Assembly (NCBI RefSeq): GCF_900215485.1 | Contig: NZ_OCMZ01000001.1 | Span: forward strand, 434,001-498,000 | DNA from: Nitrosovibrio sp. Nv4 | GTDB lineage: Bacteria > Pseudomonadota > Gammaproteobacteria > Burkholderiales > Nitrosomonadaceae | Direction: 5' to 3' | DNA length: 64,000 bases | In this document: piece by piece, positions 50,204-59,210 of the stretch | Layout: every line of letters begins with the position of its first letter | How positions within the stretch are numbered: position 1 is the first letter of the stretch | The notes under the pieces: generated by a model | The model's database searches: none | Told to the model about the DNA's origin: nothing | Seen by the model: only the letters and a program-made list of their open reading frames with translations | Translations under genes and position numbers: made by a program

Positions 50204-50680
50204 ATGAAAATCATGAAATTGATGTGCGCCACAGCTCTTATGTTGCTCGGGTCGATTCCGGCAACCCCGGCATTGGCGGGTGGGGGCCACGGTCATCATG
50301 GTCACCACGGCCATCATCATGGCCACCACCATCATAGGGGAGGTTATGGGGGATATGGGTTGGCGCTGGGACTCGGATTACTGGGTTACGGCCTGGGCTC
50401 GTATAGCAGTCGAGCCCCTTATTATCCTCCTTCCTATGGGTATCCTCCTGCCGGGTACGCGCCCAATTACGGGTATGGACCGGGTTACGGCTATGCGCCT
50501 GTCGTTGCGGCCCCCTCTGCGCCACCCGTATACATCCAGCAGCGGGAGGTTGTCCAAATCCAGCCGCAAGCTCAAGCAGCCAACTACTGGCACTACTGCC
50601 GAAGTCCTGAGGGCTATTATCCCTATGTGAAAAAATGCCCTGACGGATGGCTCCGGGTCGCGCCCCAGCCCGGGGAGTAG
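50204..50680 (+). CDS. Exported His-rich protein, copy 2 with extra C-terminal domain
   Basis: A 158-residue paralogue of the preceding protein. The signal peptide (IMKLMCATALMLLGSIPATP) is followed by a His-rich run (GHGHHGHHGHHHGHHHHRGG), the glycine-rich segment YGLALGLGLLGYGLGSY and Pro/Tyr/Gly repeats. It differs by a C-terminal extension with two cysteines (YWHYCRSPEGYYPYVKKCPD), a motif seen in many small exported proteobacterial proteins ending in GYYPYV..C..GW. It starts 58 bases after copy 1 with TGGAG upstream and is probably in the same operon. Confidence 0.77.
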   Translation: MKIMKLMCATALMLLGSIPATPALAGGGHGHHGHHGHHHGHHHHRGGYGGYGLALGLGLLGYGLGSYSSRAPYYPPSYGYPPAGYAPNYGYGPGYGYAPVVAAPSAPPVYIQQREVVQIQPQAQAANYWHYCRSPEGYYPYVKKCPDGWLRVAPQPGE

Positions 50681-50696
50681 CGGGATAACCGCCGAC

Positions 50697-51284
50697 ATGC
50701 ATAAAACACTTACGTTATCCGCCCTGCTGGCGCTATCTTCATTGTGCTCGCTGACTGCGTGCACAAGCATGCCTACAGGACCCAGCATGATGGCTTTGCC
50801 AGGTTCCGGCAGAAGCTTCGACCAGTTTCGTTACGACGATCATTACTGCAGGCAATTCGCCCACGAGCAAATCGGTGGCCGGACGCCGGATCAGGCCTCC
50901 ATATCCAGCGGAATAGGGAGTGCCGCGGTAGGTACAGGGTTGGGCGCGGCAGCAGGTGCGGCTTTAGGAGGCGGGCGCGGTGCAGCTATCGGGGCCGGCG
51001 TCGGTCTGTTGGCCGGGAGCCTTGCCGGAACCCGAACTGCCGGCGCGTCGGGATATGCCGGTCAGCAACGTTACGACATGGGCTATACCCAATGCATGTA
51101 CGGGAAAGGTCACCGCGTTCCGGTACACGGCCAGGTCACGAGCGGCTCTAACATGAACGGTGGCAACCAGTATACAGGTGCTCCTTATCCATCCTATCCA
51201 CCTGCCAGAAGCGTACGGAGGAGTTCGCTGCCACCGCCGCCGCCACCGCCTCCAGGTATTCCACCCCCACCTCCACCGCAGTAA
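50697..51284 (+). CDS. Gly-zipper lipoprotein with polyproline tail
   Basis: A 195-residue lipoprotein. The signal peptide ends in a lipobox (LCSLTACTSM, Cys at residue 22). The domain has a Cys helix (DDHYCRQFAHEQIGG), a glycine zipper (GLGAAAGAALGGGRGAAIGA) and MGYTQCMYGKGH, the same plan as the gene at 48087. The C-terminus is a polyproline stretch (LPPPPPPPPGIPPPPPPQ). It starts 16 bases after the His-rich copy 2 and appears co-transcribed. Confidence 0.77.
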   Translation: MHKTLTLSALLALSSLCSLTACTSMPTGPSMMALPGSGRSFDQFRYDDHYCRQFAHEQIGGRTPDQASISSGIGSAAVGTGLGAAAGAALGGGRGAAIGAGVGLLAGSLAGTRTAGASGYAGQQRYDMGYTQCMYGKGHRVPVHGQVTSGSNMNGGNQYTGAPYPSYPPARSVRRSSLPPPPPPPPGIPPPPPPQ

Positions 51285-51421
51285 GCTTAGCGCGTAGTTT
51301 CCTCATTACCGCATCGCGAAATACGGTGACGGATACCGGCATCGGATTTTGTGCCAATGATGCCCGGCGCGGTCCTCAATTTTTCGCCAGCAGTCTGCGG
51401 GGAATTTGCTTTAATGAGGTT

Positions 51422-52144
51422 ATGAGATGCCAATTCGCTGCCGGCGCTGCCAGCGCCTTAGGCGCATTCCTTTATTTCGGTTGTGCTTTACCGTCGCAAG
51501 CAGCGGAATTCGATGCGTTGCGCCAAAAAATGGTGGAGGAGGTAATCGCTTCATCCGGTAGTACTCCTCCCGATCCCGACGTCATGGCAGCAATGGGAAA
51601 AGTGGAGCGGCACCGTTTTGTGCCTGGGTGGCTGGCGCCGTTCGCTTATCGCAACCATCCCCTGCCCATCGGTTATGGACAGACCATTTCGCAGCCTCTA
51701 ATCGTGGCGCGAATGACAGACCTGCTGAACATCAAAGAAGGTGACACCGTACTTGAAATCGGCACCGGTTCAGGTTATCAAGCCGCTGTTCTTGCGGAAA
51801 TAGCCAAATCCGTTTACAGCATTGAGATTATCGAGCCGCTGGGAAAACAAGCGGCAGAACGGCTCAAATCCCTTGGTTATAAAAATGTAGAAACAAGGGT
51901 GGGCGATGGCTACTATGGTTGGCCGGAAGCGGCGCCATTCGACGCCATCATAGTAACGGCTGCCGCTAGCCATGTGCCACCTCCTCTGCTCAAGCAGCTG
52001 AAACCGGGCGGCCGCATGGTAATTCCGCTTGGCGCGAGTTTCATGACCCAGTATTTGATGCTGGTGGAGAAACAGCAGGACGGCTCGGTGACCACCCGTC
52101 AAATTGTGCCAGTGCGGTTCGTTCCACTCAGCGGTGGACATTGA
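51422..52144 (+). CDS. pcm: Protein-L-isoaspartate O-methyltransferase with signal peptide
   Basis: Pcm methylates isoaspartyl residues in damaged proteins to start their repair. The methyltransferase core is intact: RHRFVPGWLAPFAYRNHPLPIGYGQTISQP (landmarks HRFVP and IGYGQTISQP) and SAM motif I VLEIGTGSGYQAAVLAE. From ATG 51422 the first 28 residues form a signal peptide (MRCQFAAGAASALGAFLYFG, then PSQA), so the enzyme appears exported, unlike cytoplasmic E. coli Pcm. A longer open frame to 51326 exists but would bury the signal. SAM supply outside the cytoplasm is unexplained. Confidence 0.85.
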   Translation: MRCQFAAGAASALGAFLYFGCALPSQAAEFDALRQKMVEEVIASSGSTPPDPDVMAAMGKVERHRFVPGWLAPFAYRNHPLPIGYGQTISQPLIVARMTDLLNIKEGDTVLEIGTGSGYQAAVLAEIAKSVYSIEIIEPLGKQAAERLKSLGYKNVETRVGDGYYGWPEAAPFDAIIVTAAASHVPPPLLKQLKPGGRMVIPLGASFMTQYLMLVEKQQDGSVTTRQIVPVRFVPLSGGH

Positions 52145-52159
52145 GCTGCGGAACCCCCT

Positions 52160-54577
52160 ATGTCCATACCGCGTCCGCCATTAGTCGCCATCGGGCTGCT
52201 CTCAGCTTGCGTGCTGGCATATGAAGTACTGCTGACCCGCTTGTTCAGCATTGTGCTGTGGCACCATTTCGCCTACATGATCATCAGTGCGGCAATGCTG
52301 GGCTATGGGGCAAGTGGCACGGCGCTGGCATTGCTAAAGGAAAAAATTGCGCCGCGCGTCGGCTTGGTCTATGTCATGGTTGCAACGGCAATGGCGTTTC
52401 TCATGCCCGCGGCGTTTCTGCTGGCGCAGCAGATTCCGTTCAATCCGCTGCAGCTCCTGTGGGATCAAGCCCAGCTGACCCGACTGCTCGCCATTTATCT
52501 GTTGATGATGCTGCCTTTCTTTTGCGGAGGACTGGGTATCGGTCTCGTCATGTGGCACTTCGGCAGCCAGGCAGGGCGAGTCTATGCGTTCGACATACTA
52601 GGGGCGGGGATAGGCAGCCTGGGCGTTATCGGCGTGCTTTTTCTCATGCCGCCCCACAATGCGCTCGTCGCCCTCACGGCACTGGCCCTGCTGGCTGCCG
52701 CTATTGCCATCGTCGAACTGGAGATGCGGCCAAAATGGCTGGCCGGAATATTTGTTGGGTTGGGTTTGGCGGTATTCATGGCACTGCCCGGCAGTTGGTT
52801 GCAAGCACAGCCCTCCCCCTATAAGGATTTGAGCCAAACCCTGAATATTGCCGGGGCCCAGGTAGTAGAGGAGCGTTCCAGTCCATTGGGGCAGATCACA
52901 GTAGTGGAAAATATCCTGATCCCCTTCCGTCATGCGCCGGGGATGAGTCTCAATGCCGTGGACGAGCCGCCGCCCCAGTTGGCTGTGTTCGTGGACGGAG
53001 AAGGGCCATTGGTGTTGACAAGGTTTGACGGCAAGCTCGCGCCGCTGGCCTACCTGGATCAGCTGACCTCGGCGCTGCCTTATCACGTGCTGGAAAAGCC
53101 CCGGGTGCTGGTGCTGGGCGCAGGAGCAGGCAGCGATGTGTTACAGGCACTTTACCATGGCGCGGTCGCGGTCGATGCGGTGGAGCTCGACCGCAATGTT
53201 ATCGATCTGGTCCAGCAGCGTTTTCACGACTTTGCGGGGAACATTTATGCACAGCCAGGAGTGCGCGTGTTTGCAGCCGAGGCGCGTGGCTTCGTTAACG
53301 CCAGCCCTGACCGCTACGACCTTGTCCAAGTGGCGCTGATGGATTCATTTGGCGTCGCCTCGGCCGGGCTATACGGTCTGAGCGAGAGTTATCTCTACAC
53401 TGTGGAGGCGCTCCAGACGTACCTGAGCCGATTGACGCCGGACGGCATGCTGGCCGTTACCCGCTGGCTGACCCTGCCGCCGCGCGACGCACTGAAATTA
53501 TTTGCTACGGCGGTGTTTGCGTTGGAGCAAAACGGTATCCCCAATCCCGGTGAGCGGCTGGTGATGATACGAGGTTGGAAAACCGTCACGCTGCTCGTGA
53601 AGAACAGCGATTTCACCGCTGAGGAAATCGAGGCGATCAAGGAGTTCGGTCGCACGCGTTCTTTTGATGTGGCTTATTATCCAGGGATGCCCCCCGAGGA
53701 GGCAAACCGCTACAACCTGCTGGAGCAGCCGTATTTCTTCGAAGGAGCCGCTGCGCTGCTGGGTCCGCAGCGAGAGGTCTTCATCGACCGCTACAAGTTC
53801 TACATTGAGCCTGCGACTGACGATCGGCCTTATTTTTTCCGTTTCTTCAAATGGGCGGCAGCCGCAGAACTATTCGCTCTGCGCGAGCAGGGAGGTATGC
53901 CGCTGCTCGACTGGAGCTATCCGCTGCTGGTGGCGGCACTGGTGCAGGCATTTGTTGCCAGCATTGTTCTGATTCTGGCGCCGCTGGCCGCCTCGCGGGC
54001 TCGACGCGCGCTGCCCACCGCACCCGTAGCCCTGTACTTTCTCGCCATCGGCTTCGCTTTCATGTTCATGGAAATCGCCTTCATCCAGAAATTTATCCTG
54101 TTTCTCGCCCATCCGCTCTATGCCGTAGCGGTTGTGTTGTGCGCATTTCTGATATTCGCTGCCGCGGGGAGCTGGCTTACAGGTCGATGGCAAAAGAAAG
54201 CAATGGGTAGAGGCAGCAGGCACCTGACCCTAGCGGTAATGACGATGGGCGTGTTATCGCTGCTTTATCTCGCCGTCCTGCCGGGCTTGTTCCAGGCGCT
54301 CACCCATCTGACTGATGCGGCAAAAATAGCTATTTCGGTAGTGCTGATCGCGCCACTGGCGGTATGCATGGGAATGCCCTTTCCTACCGGAACGATGCGG
54401 CTCGCCTCAACAGCTCAGGACTCCATTCCCTGGGCGTGGGCAATCAATGGTTTTGCCTCAGTAGTGGGCGCGGTACTCGCTACCTTGCTGGCTATTCACC
54501 TGGGTTTTGCAGCGGTGATTCTGCTCGCTGTTCTGATCTATGGTTTGGCTGCCATCGCATTGCGGAGGTTCGCGTGA
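52160..54577 (+). CDS. Membrane protein with central spermidine synthase-like domain
   Basis: An 805-residue three-part protein. An N-terminal block of about six or seven helices (residues 1-215) starts LLSACVLAYEVLLTRLFSIV, a feature of fused MFS/spermidine synthase proteins. A SpeE-like Rossmann domain spans about 230-540, with VLVLGAGAGSDVLQALYHGA (SAM-type motif) and VDAVELDRNVIDLVQQ. A C-terminal helical block covers about 590-805. Such proteins are sometimes called spermidine synthase-like, but aminopropyl transfer has not been shown for most. It starts 16 bases after pcm and is probably co-transcribed. Confidence 0.82.
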   Translation: MSIPRPPLVAIGLLSACVLAYEVLLTRLFSIVLWHHFAYMIISAAMLGYGASGTALALLKEKIAPRVGLVYVMVATAMAFLMPAAFLLAQQIPFNPLQLLWDQAQLTRLLAIYLLMMLPFFCGGLGIGLVMWHFGSQAGRVYAFDILGAGIGSLGVIGVLFLMPPHNALVALTALALLAAAIAIVELEMRPKWLAGIFVGLGLAVFMALPGSWLQAQPSPYKDLSQTLNIAGAQVVEERSSPLGQITVVENILIPFRHAPGMSLNAVDEPPPQLAVFVDGEGPLVLTRFDGKLAPLAYLDQLTSALPYHVLEKPRVLVLGAGAGSDVLQALYHGAVAVDAVELDRNVIDLVQQRFHDFAGNIYAQPGVRVFAAEARGFVNASPDRYDLVQVALMDSFGVASAGLYGLSESYLYTVEALQTYLSRLTPDGMLAVTRWLTLPPRDALKLFATAVFALEQNGIPNPGERLVMIRGWKTVTLLVKNSDFTAEEIEAIKEFGRTRSFDVAYYPGMPPEEANRYNLLEQPYFFEGAAALLGPQREVFIDRYKFYIEPATDDRPYFFRFFKWAAAAELFALREQGGMPLLDWSYPLLVAALVQAFVASIVLILAPLAASRARRALPTAPVALYFLAIGFAFMFMEIAFIQKFILFLAHPLYAVAVVLCAFLIFAAAGSWLTGRWQKKAMGRGSRHLTLAVMTMGVLSLLYLAVLPGLFQALTHLTDAAKIAISVVLIAPLAVCMGMPFPTGTMRLASTAQDSIPWAWAINGFASVVGAVLATLLAIHLGFAAVILLAVLIYGLAAIALRRFA

Positions 54578-54649
54578 AAGAAGCGGTTTATCCTTTCAAA
54601 CCTGGCAAGATTTAAAAACGTGTTACCAGCGGAAGGAGTAGCCCTGTTA

Positions 54650-55525
54650 TCACTTCCTGTCCCCGCTCAACCAATTACTTATCGCCCAGCCCGAACATTT
54701 CGAATAGGGTTCGCCTTTAAGCAATACCCGGTAAGCATCAGGCAGGTTTTCCATTACCCATCGCATTTCCAGCTCATCCTGGGCGGTCATTATCGTGGGG
54801 CCAACAAACGGCGTTTTGTTTCTGCGTAAATCCATATGGAAACGAGGCTTGTGGCGTACATCAAAAAAACCCAGCATTTGTCTTAAAATGGCTTCATCTT
54901 TTAATTGTGCGTCCACATCTATAAAAAATACACGGTCCTGCCACTCATTCTGTTTGATCAGCTGCGTTGCCCGATATTCAATTTCTATCCATTGCAACAG
55001 GTAAAACTGGAACCGGCTTAAGGTGTGTCCGGCATAATACTGAAAAATCTCTTCCTTCCCGGTTAGTGCCCAGCGGAAATAGCGCTCGCCCGTGTCACTG
55101 GTGTAATCCACAAACGGGATATGCATCCTCCGCGCCAGCTGCTCGCGCAGCAGTTCACTTTTGGCCACTTTGCCGGGATGACGAACAAGGTGAATAAAAC
55201 CGGGATTTTTCAGTAACGCCCCGGCGTGACGGTTGAACGCTTTGAGGAAGGCGTGATTGGATTCAAAATACACTGGTGCTTTACAGTTTGCGATGAAACG
55301 ACACTTACGCTCTAGGATTGGTACCAACGCTTTATCGTTACCACGCGTATTCCAATCGATGGGCTTGCCAAACAGAACAGGATTGCCGGGAATAAGATAA
55401 GGTTCGTGCGTGCTATAACACTGTTGCACGTTCCTGGCAAAAAAGTCAGCGAGGTAGCTCGTGCCAGAACGGCCGCTAGCCAAGGTAAAAAGCGTTAGTT
55501 TGGTGCTGCTGGCAAGACCAGTCAT
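54650..55525 (-). CDS. Sulfotransferase-family protein
   Basis: A 291-residue protein with a P-loop-like PAPS-binding motif at the N-terminus (TLASGRSGTSYLADFF, residues 15-30) and the 3'-phosphate-binding segment FIHLVRHPGKVAKSELLREQ. The overall plan is that of bacterial sulfotransferase-like enzymes that move sulfate from PAPS to a sugar, lipid or peptide. The acceptor cannot be told. It is convergent with the spermidine synthase-like gene and separated by 72 bases. It stands at the edge of a gene-poor accessory region. Confidence 0.75.
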   Translation of the reverse strand: MTGLASSTKLTLFTLASGRSGTSYLADFFARNVQQCYSTHEPYLIPGNPVLFGKPIDWNTRGNDKALVPILERKCRFIANCKAPVYFESNHAFLKAFNRHAGALLKNPGFIHLVRHPGKVAKSELLREQLARRMHIPFVDYTSDTGERYFRWALTGKEEIFQYYAGHTLSRFQFYLLQWIEIEYRATQLIKQNEWQDRVFFIDVDAQLKDEAILRQMLGFFDVRHKPRFHMDLRRNKTPFVGPTIMTAQDELEMRWVMENLPDAYRVLLKGEPYSKCSGWAISNWLSGDRK

Positions 55526-56126
55526 GTTTAAAGGCCTTGGGAGAAGTCAACGGGAGCGCGGAACGGGTAAGGCAATTTCATCACGCAACGCATACAACGG
55601 CGCCATTCGGCGCATGATGAGTGAATTATCTCGGGTTCTAAAAGAACAGGTTAACCATATGTTAAGCATTCGCAAGAGGTTGTAAGGCGCTACTCGACTG
55701 ACCAGCTGAGTATTGCTCAAGCTTTATCACCTTATTTTGCTTTAGGTTGTTGGCAAAGACCGCTTTGGGTCGATTTGCAACCTTCGCCACGGGCAGAAAC
55801 GTAAAAAACTACCATTTACGCACTACTATTGGTGATGATATAGGGGCAGCTGGCAATAAAATCATTACATACAAATGAAATACAGTAGCGTTATTAAGGG
55901 TCAGTACTATTAAAAGATGTCTGGACGCAGGTGTCCCCCTCTAGATCTTGGTCCATGGCCCTGGAGTAGCGCCACGCTCGAGTGCGCCACGCTATCGAAC
56001 TTCGCAGACGTGCAAGCCGCGCTTCATTCTCACCCCGGACGCAAAGATTGACGATGATCTCAAATCACTCGCGTCAGTCTTGCGCCTGTTCAACAAGAGC
56101 GCCAAGGGCATCTTGAAAACCACTGA
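55526..56126. other. Non-coding stretch at the start of the accessory region
   Basis: I see no reliable gene. One open frame from about 55948 to 56196 contains a plausible protein-like stretch (FILTPDAKIDDDLKSLASVL) but lacks a ribosome binding site, and its reading frame is one base off from the next hypothetical gene. It could be the upstream part of a frameshifted gene. Confidence 0.4.
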
Positions 56127-56156
56127 TCGTTACCATTTCGTAGCACAATCAACAAC

Positions 56157-56540
56157 TTGTACCGGAGAAACCGGCGCGAAGATCATCGCAAGCTAGACGA
56201 ACTCATTCAGGAGCAGCTATACATCTTTGCGGCCTCCTCTATGACTGTAGTCGACCAAACTAGACTTCTTGCAAAATTGGTACAGATTCCAGCCTGTCGT
56301 GAGCATATCAGTCGAGATTTCTCTGGCAACTCACTCCACCGATTCATGCAAGAGCTTAGGGTAGACGTAATCCATGTCAGCCTTCATGCACCAGGATGGC
56401 AACTTGTTGGTGGGACAGACGAAGATCGATCAACAAAGTTTGTGCTCCATGCCAAACAGTTACCTCGCGTCGAGAGTTACAATGCCGAAGCTAAGCGGTA
56501 TGTTGCTAAGCATTCGAAAGGCATTGATCTGGTGCTGTAG
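56157..56540 (+). pseudogene. Hypothetical protein, possibly a truncated or frameshifted remnant
   Basis: An open frame of 127 codons that begins with TTG and has protein-like content (LDELIQEQLYIFAASSMTVV, then HAPGWQLVGGTDEDRSTKFV). The frame is open from 56127 without a good start. The preceding frame (55948-56196) also looks partly protein-like, so a frameshift near 56130-56190 could have split one gene. No family is recognised. After the stop at 56540, about 440 bases to 56981 show only noise-like frames. Confidence 0.3.
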
Positions 56541-56981
56541 TCTTTCAGTATCAGTTCAAAGTGAACGAGCTTCACGTTGGCATAATTTAGCCCGAACAGG
56601 CCCCATTGGACAGAAATGTGCCAGAAGCGGGTATCAGTGTTTTTACCCGAAAACAGACAGTCGGACGCACTGGGTGATGCTGCCGCCCTCCTATATGCGT
56701 AGTATTCCTTTTTATGAAAATTCAATATGTATAAATGCAAGTTACAAGAGTTATCTGGTCGGCAAAAGCCTTTCAGAGAGATATTGGACACCCGAGTTAG
56801 AGGCAGACATCGGATTAGGAACCTTCGGCTGGGCAGAAATCGTGCCAGTGCGATCAATTGCTCATAGCTGAGAGCGGTCAGATCAACGTCAGAAGCATCC
56901 TAGGCAGCTGACGTCCGGAGACAGCTTCGCAATAGCGGCCCTTTGAACGGACCAGCCGCTCACGTCCTCAATAGCACCAGC

Positions 56982-58760
56982 CTAATCCTTTGGCTCCGAA
57001 GCACCAAAGCTGGCAAGTTCTTCCACGAGGCCCCTGATGTCTGGATGTACTTCGCTCGATCGAAATTGGCTCGCAATTTGCCCGTCGGACGCCGATACTC
57101 CGACGGCCGCCTGTAGCCGAGTATTAACCGAAGCTAACACTTCTTTGCCGGGCACCACGGATAGTCGTCCGTCAGGATGCGCCCACAATAGTTCGAAGCG
57201 CAAAGAAATATCCGCCGTAATTGTCGCCGGGTCCAGGTGGGGGGCTCTCTTGCGGACAAAGTCGACTTCTCGAGCCTGAATTTGGGCGAAAACATTGTGC
57301 CGAACTTCATTCGTGGCTTGTTCGATAAGCTCCGAAATGTCTGGAGCGCTCTTCTTTTGCTCTCCGGATCGTCGTGCGCGCTCAAGGAGGCGTCCTTCGA
57401 CTGCTCGCTCAAGTACAGTCGCGTCAAGGAGGTAGTTCTCCATCTCTTTACGCCCGTGCACTCGAACTGTGAATCCGTGCTTTAGAAGTTCCTTTCTGAT
57501 TTCTTCGATTTCTTCATATGAGCGATAGTCGCGATCTAGCACCACTGCTCTGGCCACACGACTTCCAACAGTCGCGTCGATGCCCGCTGCCAGATCAACA
57601 GCCCTCTTAGGATTAAAGCCGTCCATCCGCACGACCGCAAAGTCAGACCTATTCGCCACACGTTGATGTCCAAGCACTCTTGCAAAAATTCCGAATACTT
57701 GGAAGTCAAGCCCTTCGACGAAAACCACCCGTCTTGTTTTCGCAAGTTGGGTAAGCGTCGGGTTCAAATTCGATCCAAGGACTGAGAAGACCCGCTTCAA
57801 CTGCGATACATCCTTGACGCGTTGCGCACTCGCCTTTTTCTTGTTCACGTTCAATAGGCTGTTTGCTTCGCATTCCGCAATGATCTCCGTGGAGTGCGTT
57901 GCAATGAGTATGTCCGGCCCCAAATCCCGCAGCAAGGCGACTAACTGACGTTGGAGATCAGAGTGCAGGTAGATGTCCGGCTCATCGATGACAAGCAACG
58001 ATGTCGGAGCCGCTTTCACGATATGAGTCAGCATCTGGCACCAAACCTGGAACCCGTAGCCCGCCCAACATATTTCTCGAGGATGCCGCTCCTCGGGGCA
58101 AAACATCGCGAGCTGACGGACGTTTCCAGTCAGCTCCGGTGGATTAATATCCATTCCCGGCCAGGTCGAGATGACCAACTCGCGAAACCGTTGAAAGCCC
58201 TCAGGATAGTGATACCAGATATTCCGAAAGTTTCTTGACGCGCCGCTCGTCAGTAATGCAAGGCGCGCGGCCTCCTTGGCGTATAGAGGCTCCTTTGAAT
58301 CGACGGGCCCAAGGATCGGAACAAATGCTATTTCTATGGGGAAGTTAGCCTTAAATTGAGATGGCGATCTCGGCGCGCGGCCAGTGGATTCCGGGATCAG
58401 ATAGCACGCACTTTGCTCTGGAAAGTAGAGCTTCAAATGACTGCCATTTGATAGCCGAAATCTTACCTGCGCGGGGACTGATTCGTCATAGTCGAAGAAG
58501 ATGTTCTCTGCGGCAATCGGAAGATCCGCAATGTTTAGCCTATACCCCCAGCCGGTCAACCCGTTAACGTCTATTGGCTCAGGGCTTCTGGCCCTTGCGC
58601 GGCGTAACCCTTCGGCCAGGATACGGAAAGCGCTGATGATCGTCGACTTCCCCGAATTGTTAGGGCCCACCAACACATTAAAATCTTGGAGGGCAATCTG
58701 AAAGTTCTCGAAGGCTTTGTAGTGACTGAATCGAACACTCGTAATTCGAAGCTTGGTCAT
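56982..58760 (-). CDS. OLD-family ATP-dependent nuclease (AAA ATPase plus TOPRIM)
   Basis: A 592-residue protein combining an ABC/AAA-type ATPase and a TOPRIM nuclease, the plan of class 1 OLD (overcoming lysogenisation defect) proteins used in anti-phage defence. Walker A is GPNNSGKST at residues 32-40, Walker B LLVIDEPDIYLH at about 255-265, and the H-loop ATHS at 287-290. The TOPRIM part has VVFVEGLDF with E349, VVLDRDYRS with D409 and D411, and GRKEMENYLL. No UvrD helicase (needed for Gabija) or separate DUF4435 protein (needed for split PARIS) is adjacent. It sits in the accessory stretch near tRNA-Lys. Confidence 0.82.
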   Translation of the reverse strand: MTKLRITSVRFSHYKAFENFQIALQDFNVLVGPNNSGKSTIISAFRILAEGLRRARARSPEPIDVNGLTGWGYRLNIADLPIAAENIFFDYDESVPAQVRFRLSNGSHLKLYFPEQSACYLIPESTGRAPRSPSQFKANFPIEIAFVPILGPVDSKEPLYAKEAARLALLTSGASRNFRNIWYHYPEGFQRFRELVISTWPGMDINPPELTGNVRQLAMFCPEERHPREICWAGYGFQVWCQMLTHIVKAAPTSLLVIDEPDIYLHSDLQRQLVALLRDLGPDILIATHSTEIIAECEANSLLNVNKKKASAQRVKDVSQLKRVFSVLGSNLNPTLTQLAKTRRVVFVEGLDFQVFGIFARVLGHQRVANRSDFAVVRMDGFNPKRAVDLAAGIDATVGSRVARAVVLDRDYRSYEEIEEIRKELLKHGFTVRVHGRKEMENYLLDATVLERAVEGRLLERARRSGEQKKSAPDISELIEQATNEVRHNVFAQIQAREVDFVRKRAPHLDPATITADISLRFELLWAHPDGRLSVVPGKEVLASVNTRLQAAVGVSASDGQIASQFRSSEVHPDIRGLVEELASFGASEPKD

Positions 58761-58971
58761 CTTCTTCCCTGGCGGTACGCCACTAAAAAATTATGTAGTA
58801 CAAGAATGCTACTGCGGCAAGCGGGATCTGTGGTATGTCAATTGGGCTCGGTACGACAGCTACAGCCGTGGCTGCCGGCCTTTCCCGAATTCCTGATACG
58901 AGAGCAACGGTGCCTGTGAGAGAACAATTAGTCCGCGGTCGATACCTTAGGTGGTACGAGCCAAGCGCGCA

Positions 58972-58990
58972 ATTGGACTTAAGTGCACCT
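58972..58990. repeat. Dispersed 19-base repeat, copy 2
   Basis: ATTGGACTTAAGTGCACCT differs by one base from 49483-49501. It may be an end of a degraded mobile element or a short dispersed unit. Confidence 0.5.
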
Positions 58991-59158
58991 CTGTTGCGAA
59001 CAGAACGGTACGGTCATGCGGCAGCCTGATGAATAACAGCAACTCGGTTCGCGATATACGTATCGGGACTTATGATTAACTTCAGCCTGGTACTGAACTA
59101 AGTCTTAAAGCCATCGAGAGGCGATGCCCCTTGTGACTAAGGGCGATGCCCACTCCTC

Positions 59159-59178
59159 CCCGCCGCGTACGCGGCGGG
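59159..59178. repeat. Perfect 20-base GC palindrome
   Basis: Two 10-base arms (CCCGCCGCGT and ACGCGGCGGG) meet with no loop, about 30 bases before the dam remnant start. It could be a terminator-like hairpin or a protein-binding site. Confidence 0.6.
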
Positions 59179-59210
59179 CGAAGTCTAGCATAACGGAGAG
59201 ACTCACAAAA

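Larger units (their letters stand above)
58761..59210. other. Non-coding region between the OLD gene and the dam remnant
   Basis: The region is divergent and should carry the OLD promoter. It holds copy 2 of the dispersed 19-base repeat and a perfect 20-base palindrome. Also seen are two nearby copies of GGCGATGCCC (59120-59129 and 59142-59151). No gene is supported. Confidence 0.45.

Noticed and set aside
56374-56871. 165-codon plus-strand frame and 126-codon minus-strand frame before the OLD gene
   Set aside because: Both are compositionally odd, lack ribosome binding sites, and overlap the more protein-like frame at 56157.
56982-58760. Gabija defence system
   Set aside because: GajA-like features are present but no GajB-type UvrD helicase gene is adjacent on either side.
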